From Rhodopseudomonas sp. AAP120 (GTDB taxonomy: Bacteria > Pseudomonadota > Alphaproteobacteria > Rhizobiales > Xanthobacteraceae): a DNA stretch of 62,510 bases. Both the position numbers and the translations under genes were made by a program. This document shows positions 38,367-47,649 of this stretch, one piece after another; position 1 is the stretch's first letter; each line of letters begins with the position of its first letter. The stretch covers positions 1-62,510 of the forward strand of contig NZ_LJIC01000201.1 of assembly GCF_001295845.1 (NCBI RefSeq), written 5' to 3'. The notes under the pieces are model-generated. The model ran no database searches and was not told the origin of the DNA. It saw nothing but the letters and a program-made list of their open reading frames with translations.

Positions 38367-39407
38367 TCAGCATTTCAGCTTCTTCTGCTCGGCTTCGACG
38401 CCCCGTCTGACACCGGCGGAAGCCTTCGGATATTTGCGGCCGACCTCGCCGAGCGCGGCGCAGGCGGCTTCCTTCTCCTTCAGCGCGGCCAGCGACTGGC
38501 CGAGCCGCAGCAGCGCGTCGGGCGCCTTGCCTGACTTGTCGTATTTGCTGGTCACCGCGAGGAAGGACTCGGCGGCGTCGCGATACATCTGGCGCTGGAA
38601 GAAGCTCTCGCCCAGCCAGTATTGCGCATCGGGCGTGAGCGCGTCGTTCGGGTATTTGGTGGCGAAGTTGCGCATCGTCTCTTCGGCGAGCGCATAGTCG
38701 CGGCGCTGCATGTAGCCGATCCCGAGGTCGAACTCGTCACGCGGCGTGGCCGACGGCGGCAACGTCGTCAGTCCGGCGGCCGCTCCGCCGCCGCGCGGTG
38801 CCTGCTGCGCCGGCGCTCCTGCATCCGGGTAGCGACCGCCATTGCTGTTGGAGAGATCCAGCGGCGCCCCCGGGTCACGCCCGGGGAGATTGCCGCCCTG
38901 CTCGGCCGGAATCGGCAGCTGGCCGCCGCCGAGCGCGCGCGGCACGCCGGGCGCTTGCGGATTCTGGCTCGGGTCGAACGCATCACCGCGGCGACGGCCG
39001 GTCGCCGCGGGCGGGGCAGCCTGGTCCTGCACGATCGGTGCTTGCGGCTGCTGGCCGTACACCTGGCCCTGTGGCGGCTGGCCCTGCCCATAGCCGGGCG
39101 ATTGCGGCTGCTGGCTGTAAACCGGCGGCTGCTGCGGAGCGCCCTGCGGAGCTGCCGCGGCCGGGGCCGGGGCGCCCGGCTGAACGCCAGCGCCGCTCTG
39201 CAGCTGCCGAACCTGATCTTCGAGCCTGCGGTTGCGGTACTGCAGCTCCTCGTTCTGCCCGGTGAGCGTGCGCAGCCGTTCCTCGAGCTGCTGAATCCGG
39301 ATCTCCGGATCTACCTCGCCGCCATACTGCTGGGCCAGCGCGGGGGCGGCAAAAGCGAGCGTCGCGATGACGACGAAGCTGCGCGCAGAAACGAAGAATG
39401 ATGACAT
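38367..39407 (-). CDS. cpoB: cell division coordinator CpoB (YbgF)
   Basis: A 346-residue periplasmic protein that links Tol-Pal to peptidoglycan synthesis at the septum. It has a signal peptide (cut near ALA-Q26), then a trimerising coiled coil (RIQQLEERLRTLTGQNEELQ). A long Pro/Gln/Gly linker leads to three TPR-like repeats from about 220 (YWLGESFFQRQMYRDAAESF and others). The linker is longer than in E. coli. It is the last tol gene in the block and precedes tilS. Confidence 0.93.
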   Translation of the reverse strand: MSSFFVSARSFVVIATLAFAAPALAQQYGGEVDPEIRIQQLEERLRTLTGQNEELQYRNRRLEDQVRQLQSGAGVQPGAPAPAAAAPQGAPQQPPVYSQQPQSPGYGQGQPPQGQVYGQQPQAPIVQDQAAPPAATGRRRGDAFDPSQNPQAPGVPRALGGGQLPIPAEQGGNLPGRDPGAPLDLSNSNGGRYPDAGAPAQQAPRGGGAAAGLTTLPPSATPRDEFDLGIGYMQRRDYALAEETMRNFATKYPNDALTPDAQYWLGESFFQRQMYRDAAESFLAVTSKYDKSGKAPDALLRLGQSLAALKEKEAACAALGEVGRKYPKASAGVRRGVEAEQKKLKC

Positions 39408-39544
39408 GGGGGCCCGACGGTTGGGGATTGCGCGCCAGATTAGTAGCGCCGGATTGATCGCCGGACTACGCCAAAAATGTGACTGGCGCGACGTGATGAG
39501 GTCGCACCGCCGGTTAAGGGCACAAAAAGCATCCCCAAATGAAA

Positions 39545-39564
39545 ACGGCGCCCGAAGGCGCCGT
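39545..39564 (-). terminator. terminator after pal
   Basis: ACGGCGCC (39545-39552) pairs with GGCGCCGT (39557-39564). On the minus strand it is followed by TTTTC. It separates pal from cpoB, which then has about 130 nt for its own promoter. Confidence 0.7.
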
Positions 39565-39587
39565 GCGTCGATCGGTGGGAGGCGCGA

Positions 39588-40085
39588 TCAGGCGCCGGCA
39601 TTCAGCACGGTCACCGCACGGCGGTTCTGCGACCAGCACGAGATGTCGTTGCAGACCGCGACCGGGCGTTCCTTGCCGTAGGAGATGGTCCGCATCCGCG
39701 ACGGATCGATGCCGCGCGACGCGAGGTAGTTGCGGACCGACTGCGCACGCCGGGCGCCGAGCGCGATGTTGTACTCGCGGGTGCCGCGCTCGTCGGCGTG
39801 GCCTTCGATCGTGAAGGAGTAACGGTTGTAGGTCTGCAGCCACTGCGCCTGCTTGTCGAGCGTCGCGGTCGCCTGCGGAGAAAGGTCGGTCTGGTCGCTC
39901 TCGAAGAACACGCGGTCGCCGACATTGACGACGAAGTCCTGCTGGCTGCCCGGGGTCGCCGCGCTGGCCATCGAACCGTCGGCGCCGAGCCCGGTCTTGT
40001 TATTGGCGCAAGCCCCCATCGACAGGGCCACCGCGAGCACCGCGGCCAGCTTCAATCCCTGGAGGATTCGCTTGTGATGTGTCAT
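39588..40085 (-). CDS. pal: peptidoglycan-associated lipoprotein Pal
   Basis: A 165-residue outer-membrane lipoprotein that binds peptidoglycan. Lipobox LSMGAC places the lipidated Cys at 26. The OmpA-like domain shows FFESDQTDLS, IEGHADERGTREYN, LGARRAQSVRNYL and NRRAV, the diaminopimelate-binding pattern. ATG 40085 is chosen because GGAGG lies upstream and it gives a proper lipoprotein signal. Upstream there is a 275-nt gap to the acyltransferase gene instead of tolB. Confidence 0.95.
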   Translation of the reverse strand: MTHHKRILQGLKLAAVLAVALSMGACANNKTGLGADGSMASAATPGSQQDFVVNVGDRVFFESDQTDLSPQATATLDKQAQWLQTYNRYSFTIEGHADERGTREYNIALGARRAQSVRNYLASRGIDPSRMRTISYGKERPVAVCNDISCWSQNRRAVTVLNAGA

Positions 40086-40360
40086 TCCGGAGCCTCCACG
40101 CTCGCGATATTCGGATGCCGTCCGGTCTACAGGGCGATGGTTAAGCGAACGTTCCGTCAACCTTGATGAGACGTTGCCGGCTCCGATCAAATGCCCCCGA
40201 TCGGCGAAAAGCAATCGCGATGGTTAATGAGCTGTAAATATGGCGCCAAGGTGAAGGTGGCGACAGCTCTGGGCCGGCTCATGGCGTGGAGATGACGATT
40301 TTGGTCGACCGCCGACTCTGCCGAGCGCGGCTGACGCGAGAGCGTGCCGGCTTGCGCCGG

Positions 40361-41092
40361 TCAGGCGGACGGGGCGGCGCGAGGCACCTCGACCAGCCGT
40401 CGCGGCGCGGACAGAACGGGAGCGCGTTCGAACAGCCGATGGCGTTCGAACGGGGTCGAACGCAGGAACGGGAAGCGCGCAAACACCTTGTGGTGCGTAT
40501 TGGGAAAATCGATCTCCATCAGGCTGATCGGCTTTCGCAGGCCCGGATAGTCGCGTGGCGGGCAGATGGTTTTCATGAACACCCGGCGATAGAACGCCTG
40601 ATGCTCGGCCCGCACCGACGCCAGGCCGATGTCCGCGCGGAAGTGCTCGCAAGCCACATAGGCGAGCCGCAGCGTCAGATACGCGAGTTCCGGCACGCGG
40701 TGAGTGCGGTCCGGGTCCGAGACAAAGCGGGTCGGATCGACGATCACCTTCCCGTCGGCCAGCCACGGCTGCATGAAATCCGGAAAGACGTCCATCGACG
40801 GAGAGAGGTGATTCTGGGGCGAAGCCACCGTGATCCGCAGCGAGCTCGTCAACATGCCCTCGAAGAACACGCCGAAGATCCACGAATTCGCCTGGCTGTC
40901 ATAACGATCAGTCACAATGCCGAGGTTGTTCGGCTCGATCGCTCCCTCTTTGAGATAGGCGCGATAGCGAAGCCGGTAGATGGCCTCGCGGTCAGCGGCG
41001 GTTTCGGCAAGCCGGTATTCAATCTTGTCGAGCAGTTCGCGGCGCCGGAGCGCGACCCGCCCCTCTTCTTGTTCTGGCCGGGCGACGCTCAT
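40361..41092 (-). CDS. FeeM/autoinducer-synthase-like N-acyltransferase
   Basis: About 243 residues. The N-terminal RLRYRAY (40-46), the segment IFGVFFEGMLTSSLRIT and IVDPTRFVSDP follow the pattern of FeeM-type N-acyl amino acid synthases and, more distantly, LuxI-type synthases. The last 40 residues are Arg/Pro-rich and specific. The start is ATG 41092 (GGGG upstream), with GTG 41095 adjacent. A likely role is acyl transfer from acyl-ACP to an amine, but substrate and product are unknown, and no luxR-type gene is next to it. It sits between a GGDEF-EAL gene and pal. Confidence 0.7.
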   Translation of the reverse strand: MSVARPEQEEGRVALRRRELLDKIEYRLAETAADREAIYRLRYRAYLKEGAIEPNNLGIVTDRYDSQANSWIFGVFFEGMLTSSLRITVASPQNHLSPSMDVFPDFMQPWLADGKVIVDPTRFVSDPDRTHRVPELAYLTLRLAYVACEHFRADIGLASVRAEHQAFYRRVFMKTICPPRDYPGLRKPISLMEIDFPNTHHKVFARFPFLRSTPFERHRLFERAPVLSAPRRLVEVPRAAPSA

Positions 41093-41236
41093 CACCTAAT
41101 CCCCACTACCCAAATGCTGAACCTGAAATTCAACGAGCGAACGCTAACGAATTCTTAACGGCGACGCAAAGCATTTGAATCATTAACGTTAATCATCCGC
41201 GTGAAATCGCAGGTCGTGCGTCTGAATTGCGAGACG

Positions 41237-43579
41237 TTAGGCGATCGAGCGGAAGGGCAGTACGAGCTTCTCGCCGTCCTTGGGACGACGGCCATGCGAA
41301 GCGGCGAGCAGCTGGCGGATGCGTGAGGCCTGCACCGGGCGGCTGAACAGATAGCCCTGCCCCTCGGTCACGGTGCCGTCGGCGCTGATCCGTTCGAGCT
41401 GTTCGTTGGTTTCGATGCCTTCGATCACCACGGCCATGCCGAGATCCGCGCTGAGCCGGGCGACACCGCGAAGCAAGGTCAGCGGCCTGTCGTTGTCGAT
41501 GCCTTCGAGGAAGGAGCGATCGATCTTGACCTTCTGCAGCGGGAAGCTGTGCAGATAGCTGAGGCTCGAATAGCCGGTGCCGAAATCGTCCAGCGAAATC
41601 CGGACGCCCTCCGCATGAAGCTGAGCCAGCACATCGTGGGTGAACTGCGTGTTTCGCAGCAGCGACGATTCGGTGATCTCGATCTCCAGCCGATTGGCCG
41701 GCAGGCCGGAGACTTCGAGCGCATAGCGCACTTCATTGAGAACGTCGCGCTGGTGGAACTGCTGCGACGAGAAGTTGACGGCGACGCTGACCTGCTGCGG
41801 CCACATCATGCATTCCATGCAGGCCTTGCGCAGGATCCAGCGGCCGAGATCGACGATCAACCCCATCTCTTCGGCGACCGGAATGATGTCGACCGGCGAG
41901 ACCGTGCCGCGCACCGGATGGTTCCAACGCAGCAACGCCTCGCAGGTCGTGATCCGCCCGGTCTTCAGGTTCACCAGCGGCTGGTAGTAGAGCTCGAATT
42001 CTTCGTTGGCGAGCGCCTTGCGCAGATCCAGTTCGAGGATCCGGCGCGCCTCGACGGTGTGGGCCATTTCCTCGCGGAAGAAGCAGTAGGTGCCCCGGCC
42101 ATCGGCCTTGGCGCGGTACAGCGCCATGTCGGCATTCTTCAGCAGGATGTCGGCGCGCACCCCGGGGGCGGTCATCGCGATGCCGATCGACGCGCCGATC
42201 TCCACCACGTGATGGTCGATCAAATAGCGATCACTGAGCCGATCGACGATCCGGCGCGCCAGCACCGCGGCGTCTTCGTTCGACCTGATGTTCTGCTGAA
42301 ACACCACGAACTCGTCGCCGCCGAAACGGGCGACGAAATCCTCCGGCCGCAGCATGCCGCGAAGCCGCTCCGCGACCGCGCACAGCAAGCGATCGCCGCA
42401 GGGATGACCGAGCGTGTCGTTGATCTGCTTGAACTGATCGAGATCGATGAACAGCAGCGCCGATAACTGCGTCTTGCCCTGGCCATGCTCGGTCGCCAGA
42501 ATCCGCTCGATCTCGTCGCGGAAATGCACCCGGTTCGGCAGCGCGGTGAGTTCGTCGTAGCGCGCGAGATGGACGATGCGGGCTTCCGCGGTGCGCCGCT
42601 CGGTGATGTCCTCGACCAGCACCACCGTGCCGCCGCCGGCCATCGGCTGGAAGGTCCATGACAACGACCGCGGCGTCGCCTCGTCGCCGACCGTGACGAT
42701 CTCGCCCGCGAGCGAGTTGTCGATTTCCGACAGGATCAGGCGGCCGCTCGATGCGGAGATCGCCCCGATCGTGACGCAGGCCGACACGATCTCGGTCGCG
42801 GTCGGCGCGCTGTTCATGAGGCTCTCGCGCAGCTTCATCATCTCGGCGAAGCGCCGGTTCATGACCGCGAGCCGCCCGTCGGGCCGGAACATGCACAGGC
42901 CGTGCGGCATGTTGTTGAGCGCGGTGTCGAACTGATTGGCGAGTGCGGCTTCGCGCTCGCGCCCGATCCACGCGTCGAGATAGAGACCCTGCAGGCTGGA
43001 CGTCACGCGACGGATCGCGATGAAGAAAACCATGCTGAGAACGGCGAGCGCCAGATAATAAACGCCGCCGATGGTCAGCATCGCCAGGATCAGCGGACCG
43101 CAGCTCAGCAGCACCTGCAGGTGGAAGATCTTGGGCCGCCCGAAGGTGCGCCCGACGCCCGCCGAGGTGTACGCCACCACCGTGGTGATGCAGAGCATGT
43201 GGGCGCCGATGTCGTGCGTATCGAGCAGCACCACCAGCGACCAGAGGCCGAGACAGATGCCGTGCCCGACGGCGCCGACCCGATAACGACTTTCCCAGGC
43301 GTCGGCATCCTCCGGCGACAGCGGAGCGTTGCGCTGCCGGTAGCGGCGCATTTGCAGCGCGCGCGCGCACCCGATGAACACGAACAGCGGGACGAACAGC
43401 CAGGTCCAGATATTGCCGCTGACGGCGCCGATCACCGATCCGGCGATCGCGGGTCCGAAGGCGCCGATGATCATCGGCGCCGGGTTCATGAACAGCGAGT
43501 CGACGAGACCGGCGTGGATCGCCGGCGACATGTCCTGGTCGCGGTCTCGTTTGTGACTGGGAAGCTGCATCAGGTGCAA
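41237..43579 (-). CDS. membrane GGDEF-EAL cyclic-di-GMP protein with PAS domain
   Basis: 780 residues. The N-terminus has about five membrane segments (residues about 32-195), then a PAS-like domain (TALNNMPHGLCMFRPDGRLA). The GGDEF domain has an intact GGDEF at 420-424. The EAL domain has EALLRW from 547 and DDFGTGYSSLSYLHSFP. Both active-site motifs are intact, so it could make and break cyclic-di-GMP. The start appears to be TTG 43579 with AGGA 5 nt before it; ATG 43570 is the alternative. It lies between tolB and the acyltransferase gene. Confidence 0.93.
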   Translation of the reverse strand: MHLMQLPSHKRDRDQDMSPAIHAGLVDSLFMNPAPMIIGAFGPAIAGSVIGAVSGNIWTWLFVPLFVFIGCARALQMRRYRQRNAPLSPEDADAWESRYRVGAVGHGICLGLWSLVVLLDTHDIGAHMLCITTVVAYTSAGVGRTFGRPKIFHLQVLLSCGPLILAMLTIGGVYYLALAVLSMVFFIAIRRVTSSLQGLYLDAWIGREREAALANQFDTALNNMPHGLCMFRPDGRLAVMNRRFAEMMKLRESLMNSAPTATEIVSACVTIGAISASSGRLILSEIDNSLAGEIVTVGDEATPRSLSWTFQPMAGGGTVVLVEDITERRTAEARIVHLARYDELTALPNRVHFRDEIERILATEHGQGKTQLSALLFIDLDQFKQINDTLGHPCGDRLLCAVAERLRGMLRPEDFVARFGGDEFVVFQQNIRSNEDAAVLARRIVDRLSDRYLIDHHVVEIGASIGIAMTAPGVRADILLKNADMALYRAKADGRGTYCFFREEMAHTVEARRILELDLRKALANEEFELYYQPLVNLKTGRITTCEALLRWNHPVRGTVSPVDIIPVAEEMGLIVDLGRWILRKACMECMMWPQQVSVAVNFSSQQFHQRDVLNEVRYALEVSGLPANRLEIEITESSLLRNTQFTHDVLAQLHAEGVRISLDDFGTGYSSLSYLHSFPLQKVKIDRSFLEGIDNDRPLTLLRGVARLSADLGMAVVIEGIETNEQLERISADGTVTEGQGYLFSRPVQASRIRQLLAASHGRRPKDGEKLVLPFRSIA

Positions 43580-43737
43580 GCGAGTCCTTTCAGACTCCGC
43601 TGTAGCCGAAGCAGATGAAGCCTTTCTGAGCGAACATGCTTAGCGACTCATTGCTGCGATCGCGGCTACGAGACCGACCACGTCAAAGCACCCGGGACGG
43701 TTGCGCGCTGCGCAATCCGCCCCGCACGTATCGAGAC

Positions 43738-45093
43738 TTACGACAGCAACGGCGACCAGGCAGGGTCGGAGGCATAGCCCGGCGTGGGAACCCGCAACTC
43801 ATTGCGGCCCGACACGTCGACCGTGAACAGCGACGGTCCGGCATTGCCGCCGGGATCGCGGAAGAACATCAGCACGCGGCCGTTCGGCGCAAACGTCGGG
43901 CCCTCGTTGTGGAACCCGGAGGTCAGGATGCGCTCGCCGGAACCGTCGGGCTTCATGATGCCGATCGCGAACTGGCCGCCGCCCATTTTGGTGAACGCGA
44001 TGTAGTCGCCGCGCGGCGACCACACCGGGGTCGAATAGCTGCCTTCGCCGAACGAGATCCGCTGCGCCTGCCCGCCATTGGCCGGCATCACATAGATCTG
44101 CGGCTTGCCGCCGCGATCCGACTCGAAGCAGAGCCGGCTGCCGTCGGGCGCATAGGACGGCGAGGTGTCGATCGCCGGCGTGTCGGTCAACCGCGTGGTC
44201 GATTTGGAGCGCAGATCCATCACGAACAGGTTGGAATTGCCGCCCTGCTGCAGGCTCATGATGATCCGCTGGCCGTCCGGCGAGAACCGCGGCGCAAACG
44301 ACATCCCTGGGAAGTTCCCAACGATCTCGCGCTGGCCGGTTTCGATGTTGAACAGGTAGACCCGCGGATCGCCCTGGCCGAACTCCATGTAGGTGATTTC
44401 CTGGGTCGACGGCGAGAACCGCGGCGTCAGCACCAGATCGCTGCCGCGCGTGAGATAGCGGACATTGGCGCCGTCCTGATCCATCAGCGCCAGCCGCTTG
44501 ACCCGGCGGTCGGCGGGACCGCTTTCGTCGATGAACACCACGCGACTGTCGAAATAGCCCTTCTCGCCGGTGAGCCGTTCGTAGATCTGGTCGGAGATGA
44601 TATGGGCGATGCGGCGCCAATATTCCGGCGAGGTGAAGTACTGCTGCCCGGCGAGTTGCTGGCCGGTGGCAACGTCCCACAACCGGAACTCGGCCTTGAG
44701 CCGGCCGTCGGACTGCCGCGTCATCCGGCCGGTCACCAGCGCCTGGGCGTTGATGCTGGTCCAGCTCTTGAACTGCGGCGGCACGTCGATGTTGGTGATC
44801 TTCTCGAGATACGCGGCCTGGTCGATCGGCGCGAACAGCCCGCTGCGCTTGAGATTGTTGGTGATCACCTGGCTGACGCCGTTGCCGACTTCGGTGTCGG
44901 ACGGCGTGCCGGCGACGAAATTCGGGATCGCGATCGGCAGCGGCGCGACGTCGCCTCCGGTCACGGTGACGCGCGCCTGGCCGAAGGCGCGGTGGGCGCC
45001 GCCGGCGATCAGGCCGGCAGCCGCCAACCCCGACAGAACTTGCCGCCGAGCGATGACGAAGGGCGCGGCGATCGGCTTTCGTGGGTCTGACAT
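43738..45093 (-). CDS. tolB: Tol-Pal system beta propeller protein TolB
   Basis: A 451-residue periplasmic protein with an N-terminal alpha/beta domain followed by a six-bladed propeller (repeats such as [27 protein letters not shown] and [13 protein letters not shown]). It links Pal and TolA. The signal sequence contains [18 protein letters not shown], with Arg16-Arg17, which looks like a twin-arginine signal rather than a Sec signal. It is 23 nt downstream of tolA. Confidence 0.95.
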   Translation of the reverse strand: MSDPRKPIAAPFVIARRQVLSGLAAAGLIAGGAHRAFGQARVTVTGGDVAPLPIAIPNFVAGTPSDTEVGNGVSQVITNNLKRSGLFAPIDQAAYLEKITNIDVPPQFKSWTSINAQALVTGRMTRQSDGRLKAEFRLWDVATGQQLAGQQYFTSPEYWRRIAHIISDQIYERLTGEKGYFDSRVVFIDESGPADRRVKRLALMDQDGANVRYLTRGSDLVLTPRFSPSTQEITYMEFGQGDPRVYLFNIETGQREIVGNFPGMSFAPRFSPDGQRIIMSLQQGGNSNLFVMDLRSKSTTRLTDTPAIDTSPSYAPDGSRLCFESDRGGKPQIYVMPANGGQAQRISFGEGSYSTPVWSPRGDYIAFTKMGGGQFAIGIMKPDGSGERILTSGFHNEGPTFAPNGRVLMFFRDPGGNAGPSLFTVDVSGRNELRVPTPGYASDPAWSPLLS

Positions 45094-45116
45094 CGTTGCT
45101 TACTCTCAGCGCAGAG

Positions 45117-46097
45117 TTACAGGTCTCTGCTATCAAAAACAGGGTTGAAATATCGCCATTCCCCGAAGAAACCGGGTGGCAGCCGATAGGGCGCGCATTC
45201 GATGATGGCACGCAGCCCGCTTTCCTGGAACACCCGCTGATACGCGCTGGCCGGCGACGACACCGCCACCGGCATGGCTTCCAGCGTGCCGTCCTGCTTC
45301 AGCCGGATGCTGAATTCCGCTTCGACGCGCTGCGCGTCGAGGCCGCCATACGGCTTCTTCCAGCAGCGCAGCACCTGCTCCTTGAACATCGCGCCCCAGG
45401 TCGCGGAGTTGTCCGCCGACTTGCCCTTGGCGAGACCGAGCGCGGCGTTGGAATTCAGCGCATCGCCGGTCGCCGACTGACGCGTCGGATCGCGCTTGTC
45501 GAGCAGCGCCGCGATCTTCGACTGGTCGAACACTCGCTCGGCCTTCTTGGTCGGCTCCGGCGGCTTGGCGGCGGCTTCCGCCTGCGGCTTCGGCGGCGTC
45601 GGCTTCTTCTTCTCTTCCTTCTTCAGTGCCTCGGCGATCGGATCGACCTTGGGATCGGGCTCGGGTTTTTCGGCCTTCTTGGGCTCTTCCTTCGGCTCGG
45701 GCTTCTTCTCGGCCTTCTTCGGCTCTTCCTTCTTGGGCTCTTCCTTGACCACCGGCTTCGGCGGATCGGGCTTCTTCTCGACCGGCTTGTCGGGCTTGGG
45801 CTGCGGAGTCGGCGCGGTGTCGGTGACCACCGGCGGCTTCTTGTCGTCGATTTTGCCGACGGCGTCGTCCATCGGCTTGGCCTCGGCGACCTTCTCGACC
45901 AGCGGCTTCGGATTTTCCTTCTTGCCGGTCTTCATGCCGGCCATCACCTTGGCGAGCTGATCTTCGGAGATGGTGTCGACCGCGACGGAGTCCTGCGGCT
46001 CGAGTTCGAAGGCCTTCGACGAAAAAGACAGCATGGCCCAGCCGAGCACGAGGACGTGCAGCGCCACCGAGGCCACCAATGTCTTGTCGATCTTCAC
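45117..46097 (-). CDS. tolA: cell envelope integrity protein TolA
   Basis: A 326-residue protein spanning the periplasm. One N-terminal membrane helix (LVASVALHVLVLGWAMLSF), a long Lys/Glu/Pro-rich helical stalk (about 60-200) and a C-terminal globular domain (LRCWKKPYGGLDAQRVEAEF) make the usual TolA layout. It couples TolQR proton-driven motion to TolB-Pal. It lies between tolR and tolB in the operon. Confidence 0.94.
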   Translation of the reverse strand: MKIDKTLVASVALHVLVLGWAMLSFSSKAFELEPQDSVAVDTISEDQLAKVMAGMKTGKKENPKPLVEKVAEAKPMDDAVGKIDDKKPPVVTDTAPTPQPKPDKPVEKKPDPPKPVVKEEPKKEEPKKAEKKPEPKEEPKKAEKPEPDPKVDPIAEALKKEEKKKPTPPKPQAEAAAKPPEPTKKAERVFDQSKIAALLDKRDPTRQSATGDALNSNAALGLAKGKSADNSATWGAMFKEQVLRCWKKPYGGLDAQRVEAEFSIRLKQDGTLEAMPVAVSSPASAYQRVFQESGLRAIIECAPYRLPPGFFGEWRYFNPVFDSRDL

Positions 46098-46145
46098 CTT
46101 CAGAATTCCTGCTCCATCCTCAGTGTCGCTGGTCGCCTTCCCCGT

Positions 46146-46613
46146 TCACGAGCCCTGCTCCGGCAGAATCACGATGTTCGGCTTGAAGCCGGCTGCCTTG
46201 ATCTGGCCGAGCAGCTTCATCATGTCCGTGTAGCAGACGTCCTTGTCACCCCTGAGATAGATGACGTTGTCGGTGTCCGATCGCGTCGCCCGGATCGCCT
46301 TGATCTTGGCGTCGAGCTCGGCCGCCGGCACTGCGCTGTCGCCGACATACATCTCGACCTGCGAGTTGCAGGCGCCGCCGGTGCGCTTCACCGACAGCGT
46401 CAGCGGCGGCGAGTTCGACTGGATCTGCGCGCCGCCGCGCGCGGTCGGCAGGTCGATGTCGATCGAGGTGGTGAGCAGCGGCGCCGCGACCATGAAGATG
46501 ATCAGCAGCACCAGCATCACGTCGACCATCGGGGTGACGTTGATCTCCGCCATCACCGGACGTTTGCGACTGCCGCGACGTCCGCCGCCGCCCGCAGCTA
46601 CGTTCATCCCCAT
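46146..46613 (-). CDS. tolR: TolR/ExbD protein
   Basis: A 155-residue inner-membrane protein of the Tol motor. EINVTPMVDVMLVLLIIFMV contains the transmembrane helix with the proton-carrying Asp of the VDV motif. The periplasmic part ends in a typical segment (KLLGQIKAAGFKPNIVILPE). The start may be ATG 46613 or ATG 46607. It lies 34 nt after tolQ. Confidence 0.95.
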   Translation of the reverse strand: MGMNVAAGGGGRRGSRKRPVMAEINVTPMVDVMLVLLIIFMVAAPLLTTSIDIDLPTARGGAQIQSNSPPLTLSVKRTGGACNSQVEMYVGDSAVPAAELDAKIKAIRATRSDTDNVIYLRGDKDVCYTDMMKLLGQIKAAGFKPNIVILPEQGS

Positions 46614-46647
46614 GGTCGGATGCTCACTTTGCGCTCAGCTGCCCGGA

Positions 46648-47361
46648 TCATGCGCGCTCGTCGATCTGCCGCGACAGAATGGCGGAGAACTCGTCCGCGA
46701 ACCCCTCCAGCCGCTGGGTCTGGCGGTTCACCTCGGATGTGAACTTGTTATAGAAAATTGTCGCCGGAATGGCGGCGATCAGGCCGACCGCGGTGGCGAA
46801 CAGCGCCTCGGCGATGCCGGGCGCGACCACCGCCAGCGAGGTGTTCTTCGACGCGGCGATCGACTGGAAGCTCGACATGATGCCCCAGACGGTTCCGAAC
46901 AGGCCGACGAACGGACCGGCCGAGCCGACGGTCGCGAGCACCAGCAGGCGGCGCTCCAGCCGCTCGACCTCGCGGGCGATCGAGACGTTCATCACCTTCT
47001 CGATCCGCATCTGCAGGCCGGCGAACGACCGGGAATGGCTCTCGAACGAGCGCTTCCACTCGCGCATCGCGGCGACGAAGCAGGCCGCCATCGAGTGCGT
47101 CGGCTTGGCCGACAGCGTGCGGTACAGGTCGTCGATGGATTCGCCCGACCAGAACGCCTGTTCGAACCGGTCCATCGCCCGCTTGGTGCGGGAATAGAGC
47201 AGCAGCTTGTCGATCGCGATGGCCCACACCCAGACCGAGCAGCCAATCAGGCCGAGCATCACCGACTTGACGATCCAGTGCGCCTGCCAGAACAGCGCGA
47301 TCAGCGAGACGTCGGCGGAAACCATCGGCATGGCTGACTGGGCAACGTCGGCCGGATTCAT
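46648..47361 (-). CDS. tolQ: TolQ/ExbB proton channel protein
   Basis: A 237-residue inner-membrane protein with three helices. Family segments are VGSAGPFVGLFGTVWGIMSS and GIAEALFATAVGLIAAIPAT. With TolR it forms the proton-driven motor. It is first in tolQRAB. In many alphaproteobacteria ybgC lies directly upstream; here ybgC is 13.5 kb away. The 288-nt upstream gap holds a GC-rich hairpin (47478-47501) but no clear promoter. Confidence 0.96.
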   Translation of the reverse strand: MNPADVAQSAMPMVSADVSLIALFWQAHWIVKSVMLGLIGCSVWVWAIAIDKLLLYSRTKRAMDRFEQAFWSGESIDDLYRTLSAKPTHSMAACFVAAMREWKRSFESHSRSFAGLQMRIEKVMNVSIAREVERLERRLLVLATVGSAGPFVGLFGTVWGIMSSFQSIAASKNTSLAVVAPGIAEALFATAVGLIAAIPATIFYNKFTSEVNRQTQRLEGFADEFSAILSRQIDERA

Positions 47362-47649
47362 GATCGATTATCCTCTCACGCAAGGGTCCGGCGGCAGCCG
47401 GCACCGGCTCCGTTCCGCGCAGCACGCGCCGCAGTCCGGCAAGAGCGCCACCGCCAAATTTTGCGTTGTCAATTGGGAGGGCCCGTCCGAAGCCGGGCCC
47501 TGCATCCCTTGCCAACGTGTCAAAACGAGGGCTGAAAGCGCATCCTGACGCCCCTAACCAATCGCTAATCAGGGTTAAGAAGGCGTTACCAGTTCCGGGA
47601 AAATGCCCGTGGTCACACGGGTCTGTGACTGCCCGGCGGGCGCTGAAGT

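Noticed and set aside
47478-47501. AGGGCCCG/CGGGCCCT hairpin between the ECF41 gene and tolQ
   Set aside because: There is no T-run on the minus strand and it lies about 150 nt after the ECF41 stop, so I did not call it a terminator.
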